NCBI RefSeq assembly: GCF_040250305.1 | Contig: NZ_CP158190.1 | Span: 3,504,001-3,568,000 of the forward strand | Direction of reading: 5' to 3' | Length of the DNA stretch: 64,000 nucleotides | From: Peribacillus frigoritolerans | Lineage (GTDB): Bacteria > Bacillota > Bacilli > Bacillales > DSM-1321 | Part shown: positions 8,938-20,355 of the stretch, piece by piece | Numbering within the stretch: the first letter of the stretch is position 1 | Layout: each line of letters starts with the position of its first letter | Program-made: the position numbers and the translations under genes | The notes under the pieces: model-generated | Databases searched by the model: none | What the model saw: the letters and a program-made list of their open reading frames with translations, nothing else | Told to the model about the DNA's origin: nothing

Positions 8938-10209
8938 CTACATTTCATCTGTGCTTTCACCTAGCCGCTCCAAAATCATCGCATACTCATCATTCGCCGG
9001 GTTCATCTCTAGGAGCTTATTAAATACTTCTCTAGATGTGGCTCTGTCTCCTTCTTCAATTAAAAAGAAACCATAATCTTCAAGGAAATCTTGATTGTTC
9101 TTGAATGAATTATATGCATTATGATAGCTGGTTAATGACTCTTTAAATTGTTCAGTATGCTGATATGATACAGCAGCTATCCATTCAAACTGCGGATCAT
9201 CCTCTCCATATCGCCTTACTTCACCAATACACTCCAATACATCTTCATACCTTTCGTGGTGCATATACAATTTCAAGAGGGTGAGTGCAGCTTCCAGGTA
9301 TCCCGGATCAATGGCTAGTGCTTCTTTAAATAGATTTTCCGCCTCTTCATCAAGCCCGCTTTTCAAGGCAATTTTTCCACCGAAGAAGTAAAGTTCCTTA
9401 TTGAATTCATCAGCCTTGATTCCTTCTTTGACTGTTTTCAAGGCATTTTCCAGATCTTCAAGATGTTCATAACTCTTTGCCAAGTACAAATATAAAGAGT
9501 GGTATTCATGATCTAATTCTTTCAGTTCAATGAACTTACGTACGGCTGTGTCATAAAGACCTGCCTGAAAAGCTGTAAATGCATATTCAAATAGGGTGTT
9601 GATTTCAAGTCCATCCTTTAAGGCCTTTTCAAAGTGCGGAAGGGCCTCCTCGAACTTCCCCGAACTGCTCAATGCTTCAGCAAGCCTCTGATTGACATTA
9701 ACACCAGCGATTTCTTGTTCCTGTTCCAAAACCTTTATGTAATTTGCAATGGCTTCCTGATCCCTTCCTTGATGAAAGAACAGTTCAGCTAGTGCAAAAT
9801 CAATGATGATCTCATCTGGAAGCATTTCCTTAGCCTGCAGTAATTTCCTTTCGCTGACCTCGTCCATCCCCTGTAATTGATAGAGGTCCGCTTCCAAAAG
9901 CAAAGCACTTGGATATACTTCATCATCTGCACTTACTTTTTCAAGCATCAGCATCGCTTCATCTTCCTGGTCCATGTCAATCAGGATTTCCGCCAACGAA
10001 ACAATTAATTCTCCTTCATTGGGATAGAGTTGCAGCAGATGTTCAAAAAGATCCTTTGCCTCCTCCGCAAAACCAAGCTGGAGCATTTCTTCGGCCAGCA
10101 ACAATATGTCCTCTGCTGACTCTGATGATTTAATTCGATTTATATGTTTAAGAGCTTCTGTTAATTCCCCTTTTTTTAAATGCTGTATAACTTGTTCCAC
10201 TGTGTTCAT
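8938..10209 (-). CDS. ypiA: Tetratricopeptide repeat protein YpiA
   Basis: 423-residue cytosolic protein made of about ten TPR-like helix pairs along its length, for example A(E)EAKDLFEHLLQLYPNEGEL and DEEAENLFKEALAIDPGYLEA. Such proteins are scaffolds for protein contacts; no enzyme motif is seen. It lies directly upstream of reoY (41 bases) in the same direction, as in B. subtilis, which suggests a shared transcript and perhaps a related job. Specific partners cannot be read from sequence. Confidence 0.88.
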   Translation of the reverse strand: MNTVEQVIQHLKKGELTEALKHINRIKSSESAEDILLLAEEMLQLGFAEEAKDLFEHLLQLYPNEGELIVSLAEILIDMDQEDEAMLMLEKVSADDEVYPSALLLEADLYQLQGMDEVSERKLLQAKEMLPDEIIIDFALAELFFHQGRDQEAIANYIKVLEQEQEIAGVNVNQRLAEALSSSGKFEEALPHFEKALKDGLEINTLFEYAFTAFQAGLYDTAVRKFIELKELDHEYHSLYLYLAKSYEHLEDLENALKTVKEGIKADEFNKELYFFGGKIALKSGLDEEAENLFKEALAIDPGYLEAALTLLKLYMHHERYEDVLECIGEVRRYGEDDPQFEWIAAVSYQHTEQFKESLTSYHNAYNSFKNNQDFLEDYGFFLIEEGDRATSREVFNKLLEMNPANDEYAMILERLGESTDEM

Positions 10210-10577
10210 TGTTGAATCCTTCCTTTTGCATGATAGACTTGGTCCCTAGTCATACACACTCACGCCATAATGTAACATATTCTGCCATTAAGAACAAAAT
10301 GCCATATAATCGCGAGATGCATAGTAAACAGTATTCATTAGTTTACCATACTGTAGCCCTGTATTCCATTGATGAAGTCCCCTCCCATTCTCATTAAAAA
10401 AAGGTTACTAGTTAATTCTCCACACTATGGTAAATCTCCTTTTTGATCATTAACCCCATTTTCATTATTTTCATGATCAATACAGATAGAAAAAGCCCGG
10501 ATGTTAGCGCTTTCAACGCTTTTCAGCATTTAAAAAAAGTTTACAGACCAAATAAGGTCTGTAAACTTTTTTTATAT
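10210..10577. other. Leader region of ypiA with repeated inverted motifs
   Basis: 368 bases without a gene. It holds TTTACCATA (10342-10350) and its exact inverse TATGGTAAA (10426-10434). A GTAAAC (10324-10329) / GTTTAC (10341-10346) pair and the aroA terminator at its right end are also present. I see no convincing ORF. Confidence 0.5.
10532..10573 (-). terminator. Intrinsic terminator after aroA
   Basis: AAAGTTTACAGACC pairs with GGTCTGTAAACTTT over a 5-7 base loop, with T/A runs on both sides. It sits 5 bases after the aroA stop and ends the aromatic operon. Confidence 0.9.
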
Positions 10578-11864
10578 TCACTTTATCAATTGCGTCAAAT
10601 GCCCAAAAAATTGTGGATATGATACATCTATGGCATCAGGGTCAGCAAGTTCCACTTCCCCATCCGTAATCAAAGCCGCTACAGCAAGCATCATCCCGAT
10701 ACGATGGTCCCCATGGCTTGTAACCTTACCACCATTCAAGGCTTTACGCCCTTTGATGATCAATCCGTCTGCTGTCGGGGTTATATCTGCGCCCAGGACG
10801 GAAAGCTCATTTGCAACGGTATCAATTCGATTCGTCTCTTTCACTTTAAGTTCTGCTGCATCCTTGATTGTCGTTATCCCTTCAGCCTGTGTCGCCAAAA
10901 GTGCAATTACCGGTATTTCATCGATGAGACGGGGAATTAAATCACCGCTGATGGTCGTTCCCTTTAGCCGGGAGCTTCTGACAGTGATGTCTCCTGCAGG
11001 TTCACCCTCGCTCGTCTTCTTCTCTATCGTAATATCCGCCCCCATCGATTTCATGACTTCGATAATTCCAGTCCTTGTCGAATTAAGGCCGACATTCTTT
11101 AATACCACTTCACTATTTTCCGTAATCGCTGCAGCCACCATGAAGAAAGCTGCTGAAGAAATATCACCCGGCACATGGATGGTAGTCCCTTTGAAGACTT
11201 GGTTTCCGCTTACTTTAATCGTTTGACCGTCTTTTTCGATTTTTCCGCCAAACTCTTGGATCATTCGTTCTGTATGATCCCGGGTCTCTTCCGGCTCGAT
11301 AATGATCGTTTCACCTTCTGCCTGTAAACCGGCCAAGATTATCGCTGATTTCACCTGCGCACTTGCCACAGGCAATTCATAGCGAAACCCTTGTAACTTT
11401 CCTCCTCTTATGAAGAGGGGGGTGTATTCGGCTCCTTTTCGACCATCAATGACCGCTCCCATTTGACGAAGAGGGTTGACTACCCGGGTCATTGGACGTT
11501 TAGCTATCGATTCGTCACCTGCCAAAACGGCCGAAAATTCCTGTCCTGCCAAAATGCCCATCATTAACCTGATCGTGGTACCAGAGTTTCCGACATCCAG
11601 TACTGATTCCGGTTCCTTTAATCCATTAAAACCTTTGCCTGCAATTTTGACGTGCTGGCCATCTTGTTCAATATGAACTCCAAGCTGCTTAAAACAGGAA
11701 ATCGTACTTAAACAATCGGCTCCTGGAAGAAAATTAGTGACTGTCGTTTCCCCCTCGGCAAGGGCTCCGAACATTATCGAACGATGTGAGATCGACTTAT
11801 CTCCAGGTATTGCAATCGAACCACGTAATGATTGGATGTTCGTTTGTAATTTTTTTGTATTCAT
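10578..11864 (-). CDS. aroA: 3-phosphoshikimate 1-carboxyvinyltransferase (EPSP synthase)
   Basis: Sixth enzyme of the shikimate pathway, joining phosphoenolpyruvate to shikimate 3-phosphate. 428 residues. The substrate-binding GDKSISHR lies at 21-28 and GNSGTT at 92-97. The catalytic [13 protein letters not shown] segment is in the C-terminal domain. It is the last gene of the aromatic operon (called aroE in B. subtilis) and is followed by a strong terminator. Confidence 0.97.
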   Translation of the reverse strand: MNTKKLQTNIQSLRGSIAIPGDKSISHRSIMFGALAEGETTVTNFLPGADCLSTISCFKQLGVHIEQDGQHVKIAGKGFNGLKEPESVLDVGNSGTTIRLMMGILAGQEFSAVLAGDESIAKRPMTRVVNPLRQMGAVIDGRKGAEYTPLFIRGGKLQGFRYELPVASAQVKSAIILAGLQAEGETIIIEPEETRDHTERMIQEFGGKIEKDGQTIKVSGNQVFKGTTIHVPGDISSAAFFMVAAAITENSEVVLKNVGLNSTRTGIIEVMKSMGADITIEKKTSEGEPAGDITVRSSRLKGTTISGDLIPRLIDEIPVIALLATQAEGITTIKDAAELKVKETNRIDTVANELSVLGADITPTADGLIIKGRKALNGGKVTSHGDHRIGMMLAVAALITDGEVELADPDAIDVSYPQFFGHLTQLIK

Positions 11865-11887
11865 AAAACCATCCTTCCCTATAAATG

Positions 11888-12991
11888 TTATGCCAGGATC
11901 GTTTCATAATCTGTATGTCTTGAAATACACGCTGCAGCTTTTATGCGGTCAACATCCGTTTGGAAGCTGATGACCAGCACACCGTATATCTCTTCCCTGG
12001 TTTCAATGATCCTTATGTTTGTAATGCTGATACCTTCTTGTGCCAAATATCCGGTAATCTCTGAAATTATTCCGGCATAATCCGGTATATCGATATATAA
12101 ATCATAAAACGCTGGTATGGCGCCTTTCGCATGCGTTGGCAAATCATCCCTGAAAATCTTGGCATCGGTAAAGAATCGAAGGATTTCTTCACTATCTTCA
12201 TTCGCAACCAAGCCTTTTATATGCTCCATTTCATTCAGCCAATCATTCATTAATTCAAGTAACACATCCCGGTTATGTAACAAAATGTCACGCCACATTT
12301 CCGGACTGCTTGAAGCAATTCTTGTAATATCTCGAAATCCACCTGCTGCAAGCCTTGAGATCAATTTATTTTCCTTACTGTAATTTTCTGCCTGCTTAAC
12401 GAGCCCCGATGCGACAATATGCGGGAAATGACTAATGACCCCAGTCAGCTTATCATGTGTGGCAGGACTCACAACCAGAAAGTTCGCTCTTGTTCCTTGC
12501 AGCCACCCTTTCAGCTGCTCGACTTTTTCTTCTTCGATGGAATCTCCAGGAGTAAGCAAATAAAATGCATGTTCGAATAAATGCAATTTGGCTGCCGCAG
12601 CACCGCTTTTATGGGAACCAGCCATAGGGTGCCCCCCGATGAAGGCCACCCCTTTATCTATCAATGGTTTTGCTGCCTTAACGACTGTATCCTTCGTACT
12701 TCCTGCATCCGATATGAGGACATCACTTTTTAAATCCATTTCAGCTAATTGAGCTAAAATCTTCACGGTTTCATTGACAGGCACAGCAAGTAGAATCAAA
12801 TCAGCATCACATGCTCCCGCTTCCAATGATGATACAGAATCATCAATGATCCCCAATAGCATCGATAGTTGAATATTCTTTTCACTTAGGTCCGTACCAA
12901 CAATCACGGCTTCAGGATGTGCATGGCGCACAGCCATGGCCAATGATCCGCCAATTAGACCTAGACCTATTACAAAAACCTTACCCTTCAC
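11888..12991 (-). CDS. tyrA: Prephenate dehydrogenase with ACT domain
   Basis: NAD-dependent oxidative decarboxylation of prephenate to 4-hydroxyphenylpyruvate for tyrosine. 367 residues. The Rossmann motif GLGLIGGS is at 9-16 and the family segment [12 protein letters not shown] at about 119-130. A C-terminal ACT domain (about 297-367, [15 protein letters not shown]...) probably senses an aromatic amino acid. The start appears to be GTG behind GGGGGAG. Lies between hisC and aroA in the aromatic operon. Confidence 0.96.
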   Translation of the reverse strand: MKGKVFVIGLGLIGGSLAMAVRHAHPEAVIVGTDLSEKNIQLSMLLGIIDDSVSSLEAGACDADLILLAVPVNETVKILAQLAEMDLKSDVLISDAGSTKDTVVKAAKPLIDKGVAFIGGHPMAGSHKSGAAAAKLHLFEHAFYLLTPGDSIEEEKVEQLKGWLQGTRANFLVVSPATHDKLTGVISHFPHIVASGLVKQAENYSKENKLISRLAAGGFRDITRIASSSPEMWRDILLHNRDVLLELMNDWLNEMEHIKGLVANEDSEEILRFFTDAKIFRDDLPTHAKGAIPAFYDLYIDIPDYAGIISEITGYLAQEGISITNIRIIETREEIYGVLVISFQTDVDRIKAAACISRHTDYETILA

Positions 12992-13038
12992 TCTTCTCTC
13001 CCCCGCATCTTTTATGCTCCTCTAGGTTTGATGAAACG

Positions 13039-14151
13039 TTAAAGCAGCGAATCAGAAGGTGCCTCAACTTCATTCAAAAAAGCTTTAATAGCGTTAATCA
13101 TTCCTTCATTTTCTTCCGTAGAACCAACCGTGACCCTTAGGCTGTTAGGAAAACCGAAAGATTTCCCCGACCTTGCAATGTATCCGCGCTCAAGCAAATA
13201 TTGAAACACCACATCGGCATCCTGTTTAAAATGGATAAAGATGAAATTACCTTGTGACGGGTAATAAGCTAAATTTTCCTTATTGCAAAATTCATAGTAC
13301 TGCTTGAGCCCTTTTTGATTTTCATCCTTGCATTTTTCAATGAAGGCTTGATCTTCCAAAGCGACGATAGCAATATTCTGTGCGAATGTGTTGACATTGA
13401 ATGGTTCCCGGGATGGATCTAGTTTCTGGATGATATCCTCATCCGCCAATCCGTACCCTACCCTAAAACTGGCAAGTCCATAGATTTTTGAGAATGTCCG
13501 GAGTATGATCAAATTTTTATATTTATTGACCCATTGATTCGTTCTCGGGTAATCCTCAGCCGTTGCATATTCACAGTACGCTTCATCCAAAACGATAAGT
13601 ACATCTTCCGGCACTCTTTCAATGAATGATAATAAGTCCTGTTCCGAAATGTATTTACCTGTTGGATTATTTGGTGTACAAAGCCAGACAACTGCTGTTT
13701 TTTCATCTATAACTTTAAGCATTCCTTCTAGATCATGAGCACCATCAATATGAGGAACTTCCCTGATTTCCGCACCTTCTAGCGTGGCATTATGGCGATA
13801 CTGTGAAAAAGTGCCTGTTGCCATGACCGTATTCTTTCCAGCTCCCAATAGGCTTCGGGAGATGATTTGAATGTTCTCATCAGATCCATTTCCAAAAATA
13901 AGCTGATTTTCTTTCACACCTGTATGTTTTGCAACAGCTTCCCTTAGCATCGTTGCATACCCATCTGGGTAGATGGCAAACGAATGGGTTGAATTCCTAA
14001 CGGACTCCTTTACTTTTTCCGAACAGCCGAAAGGATTTTCATTTGAAGCTAATTTCGTGATTTTTTCCAACCCGTATAATTTTTTCACTTCATCAGTGGA
14101 TTTTCCCGGTTGATAAGACTTCAAGGAAAGGACCGCTTCATTCCATTTCAT
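13039..14151 (-). CDS. hisC: Histidinol-phosphate / aromatic aminotransferase
   Basis: PLP-dependent fold-type I aminotransferase. In Bacillus the copy in the aromatic cluster serves both histidine and tyrosine/phenylalanine synthesis. The frame opens at 14178, but ATG 14151 has GAGGTGA five bases before it. The PLP lysine is Lys222 in RTFSKIYGLASFRVGYG. The SNENPFG and TPNNPTG motifs are intact. 370 residues. It directly follows aroH, where B. subtilis would have the trp genes. Confidence 0.95.
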   Translation of the reverse strand: MKWNEAVLSLKSYQPGKSTDEVKKLYGLEKITKLASNENPFGCSEKVKESVRNSTHSFAIYPDGYATMLREAVAKHTGVKENQLIFGNGSDENIQIISRSLLGAGKNTVMATGTFSQYRHNATLEGAEIREVPHIDGAHDLEGMLKVIDEKTAVVWLCTPNNPTGKYISEQDLLSFIERVPEDVLIVLDEAYCEYATAEDYPRTNQWVNKYKNLIILRTFSKIYGLASFRVGYGLADEDIIQKLDPSREPFNVNTFAQNIAIVALEDQAFIEKCKDENQKGLKQYYEFCNKENLAYYPSQGNFIFIHFKQDADVVFQYLLERGYIARSGKSFGFPNSLRVTVGSTEENEGMINAIKAFLNEVEAPSDSLL

Positions 14152-14233
14152 GTCAATCACCTCTATATTTTTTATCACTTTAAAGTAAGAAAGTGTGAGA
14201 ATAGTATATCATATTCATAGATTTAAAATCATC

Positions 14234-14602
14234 TTATATCTGCTTTGTCAAATCTGGCCGTAATACCGTAGCCCCTGCCTGGTATACATGCTGTATCTCT
14301 TTTTGAGATTTCGTCGTATTTACATGGATCATGACCCGAATGCAAAATGGCAAGGAATTGCTGACCGGTATTTCTTTCATGCATGTAACCGGTACATAAG
14401 TCCAGCCTTCGAATTTCCTCAAGGCTTTGGCAGGGAAGACAGAACGAATCTCTTCCGTAGCAGAAAAAAACACAGAAGCTACCATTTCGGGATCAATCTC
14501 GTTGACCTGAATGATCTCTGCCATCAACTTTTCGGCAGCGGAAATCACTTCCATTTCCGTGTCTCTTTCTACAGTAGTGGCACCCCTTATTCCTCTTATC
14601 AC
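14234..14602 (-). CDS. aroH: Chorismate mutase, AroH class
   Basis: Converts chorismate to prephenate. 122 residues, matching the monofunctional trimeric AroH family, with IRGIRGATTVERD at the N-terminus (active-site Arg) and the CIRVMIHVNT strand carrying the second key Arg. GTG start behind GGGGGG. The C-terminal AGATVLRPDL is conserved. Lies between aroB and hisC. Confidence 0.96.
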   Translation of the reverse strand: MIRGIRGATTVERDTEMEVISAAEKLMAEIIQVNEIDPEMVASVFFSATEEIRSVFPAKALRKFEGWTYVPVTCMKEIPVSNSLPFCIRVMIHVNTTKSQKEIQHVYQAGATVLRPDLTKQI

Positions 14603-14627
14603 ACATAGTCCCCCCTTCTCCTGAACT

Positions 14628-15707
14628 CTATATCATATCCGCCATTTCCTCCATCAGCTCAGAGTCGGCTATATCCATTAATAGCGGTGACCCCACTTCG
14701 TTTAGCAGGACAAAAGTAGCTGAATCATTGACCGATTTTTTGTCTGTTTTCATTAATTCAAGCAGCATTGCATGTTCAAGCCTGGTTGGAATCGTTATTT
14801 GATAACCTAAAGAAGATACCCAGCTAATAAACTCATCCAGTTTAAAATCAAGATCCACTTTCTTTCTGCTTAATTTAAGGGCATAAACCATCCCGATTAA
14901 AATGGATTCCCCATGCGTAAAGTTTCCGTACCCCATTGAACCTTCCACTGCATGTCCGAGCGTATGACCAAAATTCAAAAAGGCACGAATGCCGTTTTCC
15001 TTCTCATCCTCTTCGACAATTTTAGCTTTAATTCCAATCCCTTTTGTAATCATTGTCAGGAATTGCTCATCCGTTATATCATTCAAATCAACAATATTCG
15101 ACTTTAACCATAGATAAAACTCATTATCGGCTATCAATGAATGTTTAATGACTTCTGCAAAACCTGACCTTAATTCTTTAAGAGGCAGAGTTTTTAAAAA
15201 TTCAAGATCATAAATGACCGCTTCAGGCTGATGAAAGGCCCCAATCATATTTTTCCCTAGCGGGTGATTGATGGCAACTTTGCCGCCCACTGCACTATCG
15301 TGGGCGAGTAAAGTCGTCGGAACCTGTATAAATGGAATCCCTCTCATAAAAGTAGCCGCAACGAATCCAGCCAAATCACCTACTGCACCACCGCCAAGGG
15401 CGATAATCAATGATTTGCGATTAATCTGTTGAGTTAAGCAGAAGCTTTGGCATTCATAAAACACATCGAATGTTTTAGCATGCTCCCCTTCTGGCACTAC
15501 ATGATGCAGGACAGGTTTCCCCGTCTTGATCAGGGCGTTTTTCACGGTCTGCAAATGAAGTGCCGCCACTTTCTCATCAGTTATGATCAGAATCTTGTTT
15601 AGATGATTTAATTCATGTGATATTAATTCGGGCAATTCATTTATTGCCTTCTTGCCAATTAAAACCGGATATTGCTTGGAAGCCGTTTTTATTTGGATGG
15701 ATTCCAT
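14628..15707 (-). CDS. aroB: 3-dehydroquinate synthase
   Basis: Second shikimate-pathway enzyme, NAD- and zinc-dependent cyclisation of DAHP. 359 residues, standard length. The glycine-rich GGGAVGDLAGFVAATFMRGI is visible near 105-124. The zinc ligands lie in the later KHSLI and FGHTLGHAVE segments (about 185-250). Four bases separate it from aroC; RBS AGGGG. Confidence 0.97.
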   Translation of the reverse strand: MESIQIKTASKQYPVLIGKKAINELPELISHELNHLNKILIITDEKVAALHLQTVKNALIKTGKPVLHHVVPEGEHAKTFDVFYECQSFCLTQQINRKSLIIALGGGAVGDLAGFVAATFMRGIPFIQVPTTLLAHDSAVGGKVAINHPLGKNMIGAFHQPEAVIYDLEFLKTLPLKELRSGFAEVIKHSLIADNEFYLWLKSNIVDLNDITDEQFLTMITKGIGIKAKIVEEDEKENGIRAFLNFGHTLGHAVEGSMGYGNFTHGESILIGMVYALKLSRKKVDLDFKLDEFISWVSSLGYQITIPTRLEHAMLLELMKTDKKSVNDSATFVLLNEVGSPLLMDIADSELMEEMADMI

Positions 15708-15710
15708 GAT

Positions 15711-16883
15711 TTAAAACCCCTTTACTTCTTCCCGATATGATCTTACGTATTCCGCTAATTGCTCATAACGATCTGAAGGGAATTGATCAACGATGGCAGC
15801 CGCCAGTTCCCATGCTACTACCGCCTCAGCAACCACTGCTGCAGCAGGAACCGCACAACTATCGGAACGTTCGACACTTGCTTCAAACACTTCCTTCGTA
15901 TCAATATCAACGCTTTTCAAAGGTTTATATAAAGTGGGGATCGGCTTCATCACACCGCGTACAACTATCGGCATTCCAGTTGTCATACCGCCTTCAAAAC
16001 CGCCAAGGCGATTGGTTTTCCGGTAATAGCCCTGTTCTTCGTCCCATGCGATTTCATCATGGACATCACTGCCAAATAGATGGGCAGCTTCAAAACCAAG
16101 ACCTATTTCCACCCCTTTAAATGCATTGATGCTCATTATCGCTGCGGCTAGTTTTGCATCAAGCTTACGGTCATAATGCACATAACTTCCTACACCCACC
16201 GGCATTCCTTCTACAATGACTTCAACGATGCCGCCGATGGAATCTCCTTTTTGTTTCGCTTCATCAATTGCATCCTTCATCTGCTGTTCTACGTTTTTGT
16301 CAAAACATCTAACAGAAGATTCTTCTGTTACTTGTTGCAATTGCTGAATACTTTCGTATTTTGGCGGTTCTGCCTTCACTCCGCCAATTTCCAAAACATG
16401 AGATGCCACTTCTATCCCCAATAAAGACAATAGCTTTTTAGCGACAGCTCCTGCTGCCACCCTTACTGTCGTTTCACGGGCTGAAGAGCGTTCCAGAACA
16501 TTTCTCAAATCGCGGTGCCCATATTTAATCCCGCCGTTCAAGTCGGCATGACCAGGACGTGGCCGGGTGATTTTACGTTTAATTTCTTCAGCTTCCTCTT
16601 CTGAAAGCCCTTCGCTTCCCATAATCTTTGTCCAATGCTTCCAGTCATCGTTCTCAACCACCAAAGCAACCGGTGAACCGAGTGTGTAGCCATGTCTGAT
16701 TCCAGAAGAAATAAAAGCCTGATCTTTCTCGATCTGCATCCTTCTTCCACGTCCATGCCCTTTTTGCCGGCGCCCTAATTCTTGATTGATATCCTCTTTC
16801 GAAATCGGCATTCCTGCCGGTAATCCTTCAATGATAGTAGTCAGTTGCGGACCATGTGATTCTCCCGCTGTTAAATATCTCAT
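15711..16883 (-). CDS. aroC: Chorismate synthase
   Basis: Reduced-FMN-dependent formation of chorismate, the last common aromatic step. 390 residues. Signatures GESHG at the N-terminus, [13 protein letters not shown] and [15 protein letters not shown] are intact. The open frame continues to 16925, but ATG 16883 ([12 protein letters not shown]) sits behind a GGGGG Shine-Dalgarno and is the family start. First gene of the aroC-aroB-aroH-hisC-tyrA-aroA operon (called aroF in B. subtilis). Confidence 0.97.
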   Translation of the reverse strand: MRYLTAGESHGPQLTTIIEGLPAGMPISKEDINQELGRRQKGHGRGRRMQIEKDQAFISSGIRHGYTLGSPVALVVENDDWKHWTKIMGSEGLSEEEAEEIKRKITRPRPGHADLNGGIKYGHRDLRNVLERSSARETTVRVAAGAVAKKLLSLLGIEVASHVLEIGGVKAEPPKYESIQQLQQVTEESSVRCFDKNVEQQMKDAIDEAKQKGDSIGGIVEVIVEGMPVGVGSYVHYDRKLDAKLAAAIMSINAFKGVEIGLGFEAAHLFGSDVHDEIAWDEEQGYYRKTNRLGGFEGGMTTGMPIVVRGVMKPIPTLYKPLKSVDIDTKEVFEASVERSDSCAVPAAAVVAEAVVAWELAAAIVDQFPSDRYEQLAEYVRSYREEVKGF

Positions 16884-17086
16884 CTTCCAGCCCCCTTTTA
16901 GCACTTTAAAGTGTATATGTATCAATATACCACAATTTTATGAAATGTGGGTATATGTAAAACGTAAAAACCATATTGTTTGAATTTAATCACTTTTCTT
17001 TCTATTTTACAAGTACTTAAACATTTTCGATATAGTTTATTCTTTCAAATTAGAGTTCTACTGGAATTGCTATTACACGGCAAACG

Positions 17087-17129
17087 AAAAGGGACTGAAT
17101 GCGCACGTGCAGGATCAGTCCCTTTTTTC
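17087..17129 (-). terminator. Intrinsic terminator after cheR
   Basis: AAAAGGGACTGA pairs with TCAGTCCCTTTT around a 16-base loop just past the cheR stop, with T runs on both sides. Confidence 0.85.
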
Positions 17130-17137
17130 TAAAGTAT

Positions 17138-17956
<819 letters not shown>

Positions 17957-18036
17957 TTATATATATCGGAGAGTGCCATATTTTCTTTAAACTAAAATAA
18001 TCCCTTACGTTGCTGCTTGAAACTAAAAAAGCAATT

Positions 18037-18085
18037 AAAAAAAGCGGGTTCCATCGCATAATGACGATGGAACCCGCTTTTTTTT
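18037..18085 (-). terminator. Strong intrinsic terminator after ndk
   Basis: AAAGCGGGTTCCATCG pairs perfectly with CGATGGAACCCGCTTT around an 8-9 base loop, with long T runs. It lies just past the ndk stop. Confidence 0.93.
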
Positions 18086-18101
18086 AAAGAGATCGTATTA
18101 A

Positions 18102-18548
18102 TTAATAAACCCACTCGTTAACAAGTTTAGAGTACTCAACAAGTTCTTCTTCTTTGAAGAATAAACCGATTTCGCGTACAGCGCTTTCAGCCGAATCAGA
18201 TCCGTGAATGATGTTTTTGCCGACAGTTACGGCAAAATCGCCACGAATTGTTGCTGCTGCTGCATCTTTAGGGTTAGTGGCACCCATCATTTGACGTGCA
18301 GTAGCGATTACGTTTTCACCTTCCCAAACCATTGCGAAGACAGGACCTGAAGTAATGAAGTCCACTAGTTCGCCAAAGAAAGGACGTTCTTTGTGCTCGC
18401 CATAATGCTGCTCAGCCAATTCTTGAGAAATGACCATTAATTTTGCTCCTGCAAGAAGGAAGCCTTTCTTTTCAAAACGGGAAACGATTTCACCGATTAA
18501 ATTGCGTTGAACGCCGTCAGGCTTAACCATTAAAAATGTTCTTTCCAT
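18102..18548 (-). CDS. ndk: Nucleoside diphosphate kinase
   Basis: Balances NTP and dNTP pools by ping-pong phosphate transfer. 148 residues. The catalytic histidine is His115 in NIIHGSDS, and [14 protein letters not shown] at the N-terminus is the family hallmark. ATG 18548 chosen over the opening at 18557 because GGAGTGA precedes it at good spacing. Followed by its own strong terminator, so it is probably monocistronic or the end of the hepS-menG-hepT transcript. Confidence 0.98.
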   Translation of the reverse strand: MERTFLMVKPDGVQRNLIGEIVSRFEKKGFLLAGAKLMVISQELAEQHYGEHKERPFFGELVDFITSGPVFAMVWEGENVIATARQMMGATNPKDAAAATIRGDFAVTVGKNIIHGSDSAESAVREIGLFFKEEELVEYSKLVNEWVY

Positions 18549-18644
18549 GAATGTCACTCCTAATATGTATCATTGTTATTTGCCTATATAAGGCAATACT
18601 TTTAGAATATTACCATTGTTTGATGAGTTTCGCAACTCCCATTA

Positions 18645-19607
18645 TCAAAACTTTCTTTTTCCGATATTTTTCGCGATATCCGATAAAGTTTTTCTAGCTT
18701 TAATGGCAGGAAGACCTTTCAACTCGGTAAATGCCTTTTCTAAATACATATCACTGATCCTCGCTGCCTTTTCAATGGCACCGGAAGTTTTTATCGCATG
18801 AATTATATGGGACATTTCCTCTTTTGGCGTATCTTCCCGAACTGTTTCGATAAGCTTTTTTAACTTTGGATCTTCCATAGCAATCAATACGGGTAAAGTG
18901 ATATTACCTTGAATCAAATCACTGCCGGCCGGTTTCCCAAGCTCTTCTTCCGAAGCAGTAAAATCCAATATATCATCAGTGATTTGATAAGACATACCGA
19001 CATAATATCCGAATTTAAATAGCTTTTGGTGAATTCTCTCTTCAACACCCGCTGAAATGGCTCCCAACTGGCAGCTGGATGCAATGAGCAGTGCCGTTTT
19101 CCGTTTGATCCTTCTAAAGTATATCCGCCAATTCTGTTCGAAATTGTATTTATCTTTTATTTGTTCAATCTCCCCAAGACATAGTTCAACCATAGTATCA
19201 GCGAGAATTTGATGCGCCAGCGGAGACTCGATAACCGCCATCATTTCCAGTGCACGAGCAAAAATGAAGTCGCCTGTGTACATGGCGACACGATTATCCC
19301 ATTTTGATTTAATGGTAGCAGATCCCCTGCGTAAATCCGCATCATCCACAACATCATCATGCACAAGGGAAGCTGTATGAATCAGTTCCAAAGTCGCTGC
19401 GACATGCTTTACGACATGAATATCATAGTTGCCAAACTTCGCACCCAATAGGACGAATACCGGACGGATCCGTTTTCCACCGGATTGCAGCAAATGCAGG
19501 GAAGCTTCCCTTAAAACCGTGGAATCCGCTTCGATTGCGGCTTCCAGTTCTTTTTCTATTAATTGCAAATCTGCATTCAAAAATGAATACATCATTTTAA
19601 ATTTCAT
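18645..19607 (-). CDS. hepT: Heptaprenyl diphosphate synthase component II
   Basis: Catalytic large subunit of the two-component trans-prenyltransferase making the C35 side chain of menaquinone-7. The first Asp-rich motif DDVVDDADLRRG is at 84-95 and the second DDILDF near 215-220. GGKRIRP is intact. ATG 19607 lies behind GGTGG. About 320 residues. Encoded with hepS and menG in the order hepS-menG-hepT, a menaquinone side-chain and methylation operon. Confidence 0.96.
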   Translation of the reverse strand: MKFKMMYSFLNADLQLIEKELEAAIEADSTVLREASLHLLQSGGKRIRPVFVLLGAKFGNYDIHVVKHVAATLELIHTASLVHDDVVDDADLRRGSATIKSKWDNRVAMYTGDFIFARALEMMAVIESPLAHQILADTMVELCLGEIEQIKDKYNFEQNWRIYFRRIKRKTALLIASSCQLGAISAGVEERIHQKLFKFGYYVGMSYQITDDILDFTASEEELGKPAGSDLIQGNITLPVLIAMEDPKLKKLIETVREDTPKEEMSHIIHAIKTSGAIEKAARISDMYLEKAFTELKGLPAIKARKTLSDIAKNIGKRKF

Positions 19608-19641
19608 ACATTCCACCCAGCTTTGTCCATTGCTATTATGC

Positions 19642-20352
19642 TTATTTTGAAGGCTTGTACCCGAAATGTGTTGCTGCTACCCCACCGAAATGGGCCTTAT
19701 AACTGACATTTTCCATTCCCGCCTGCTTGAACATGTTTTCAAGCTTTTTCATGCCAGGGAAATCCCGAGCCGATTCCTGCAGCCATGAGTATTCGCTATA
19801 GCTTTTTGCGAATAATTTGCCAAACATGGGCATGATGAAACGGAAATAAAAATAATAGCCCTGTTTAAAGCCAAGCATCGTAGGCTGTGAAGTATCCAGG
19901 CAAACGATCATTCCACCCGGCTTGGCTACCCGGTTTAACTCTTTAAGCACTTTCATGTAATCGGGGACATTCCGCAGCCCGAAACCGATCGTGACATAGT
20001 CAAAGCTATCGTCCTCAAAAGGAAGCTCCATTGCATTCCCATGCATCAGGGACACTTGCTCCAGATTGAGTTCATTTACCTTTTGTTCGCCGATTTTCAG
20101 CATGTTCTTACTAAAATCCAGACCAACAACCTTTCCTTCTGGTCCTACTTCATTAGCAAGGGCAATGGTCCAGTCCGCTGTTCCACAGCATACATCCAGT
20201 GCATGGGCGCCTTTTGGGACATTCATGATGGCCATTGTAGCCTTCCGCCATTTAAGATGCTGTTTAAAGCTGATGAGGGAATTCATCTTGTCATAATTTC
20301 CGTAGATCTTTTCAAAGACATGATGAACTTTTTGCTCTTTAGACTGCTCCAT
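19642..20352 (-). CDS. menG: Demethylmenaquinone methyltransferase
   Basis: Class I SAM methyltransferase (UbiE/MenG) that performs the last step of menaquinone synthesis. SAM motif [12 protein letters not shown] is at about 49-60 and [10 protein letters not shown] near 125-135. 236 residues, family length. It lies between the two heptaprenyl diphosphate synthase subunits, and its product is the electron carrier used by the qcr complex encoded about 12 kb away. Confidence 0.97.
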   Translation of the reverse strand: MEQSKEQKVHHVFEKIYGNYDKMNSLISFKQHLKWRKATMAIMNVPKGAHALDVCCGTADWTIALANEVGPEGKVVGLDFSKNMLKIGEQKVNELNLEQVSLMHGNAMELPFEDDSFDYVTIGFGLRNVPDYMKVLKELNRVAKPGGMIVCLDTSQPTMLGFKQGYYFYFRFIMPMFGKLFAKSYSEYSWLQESARDFPGMKKLENMFKQAGMENVSYKAHFGGVAATHFGYKPSK

Positions 20353-20355
20353 GAT

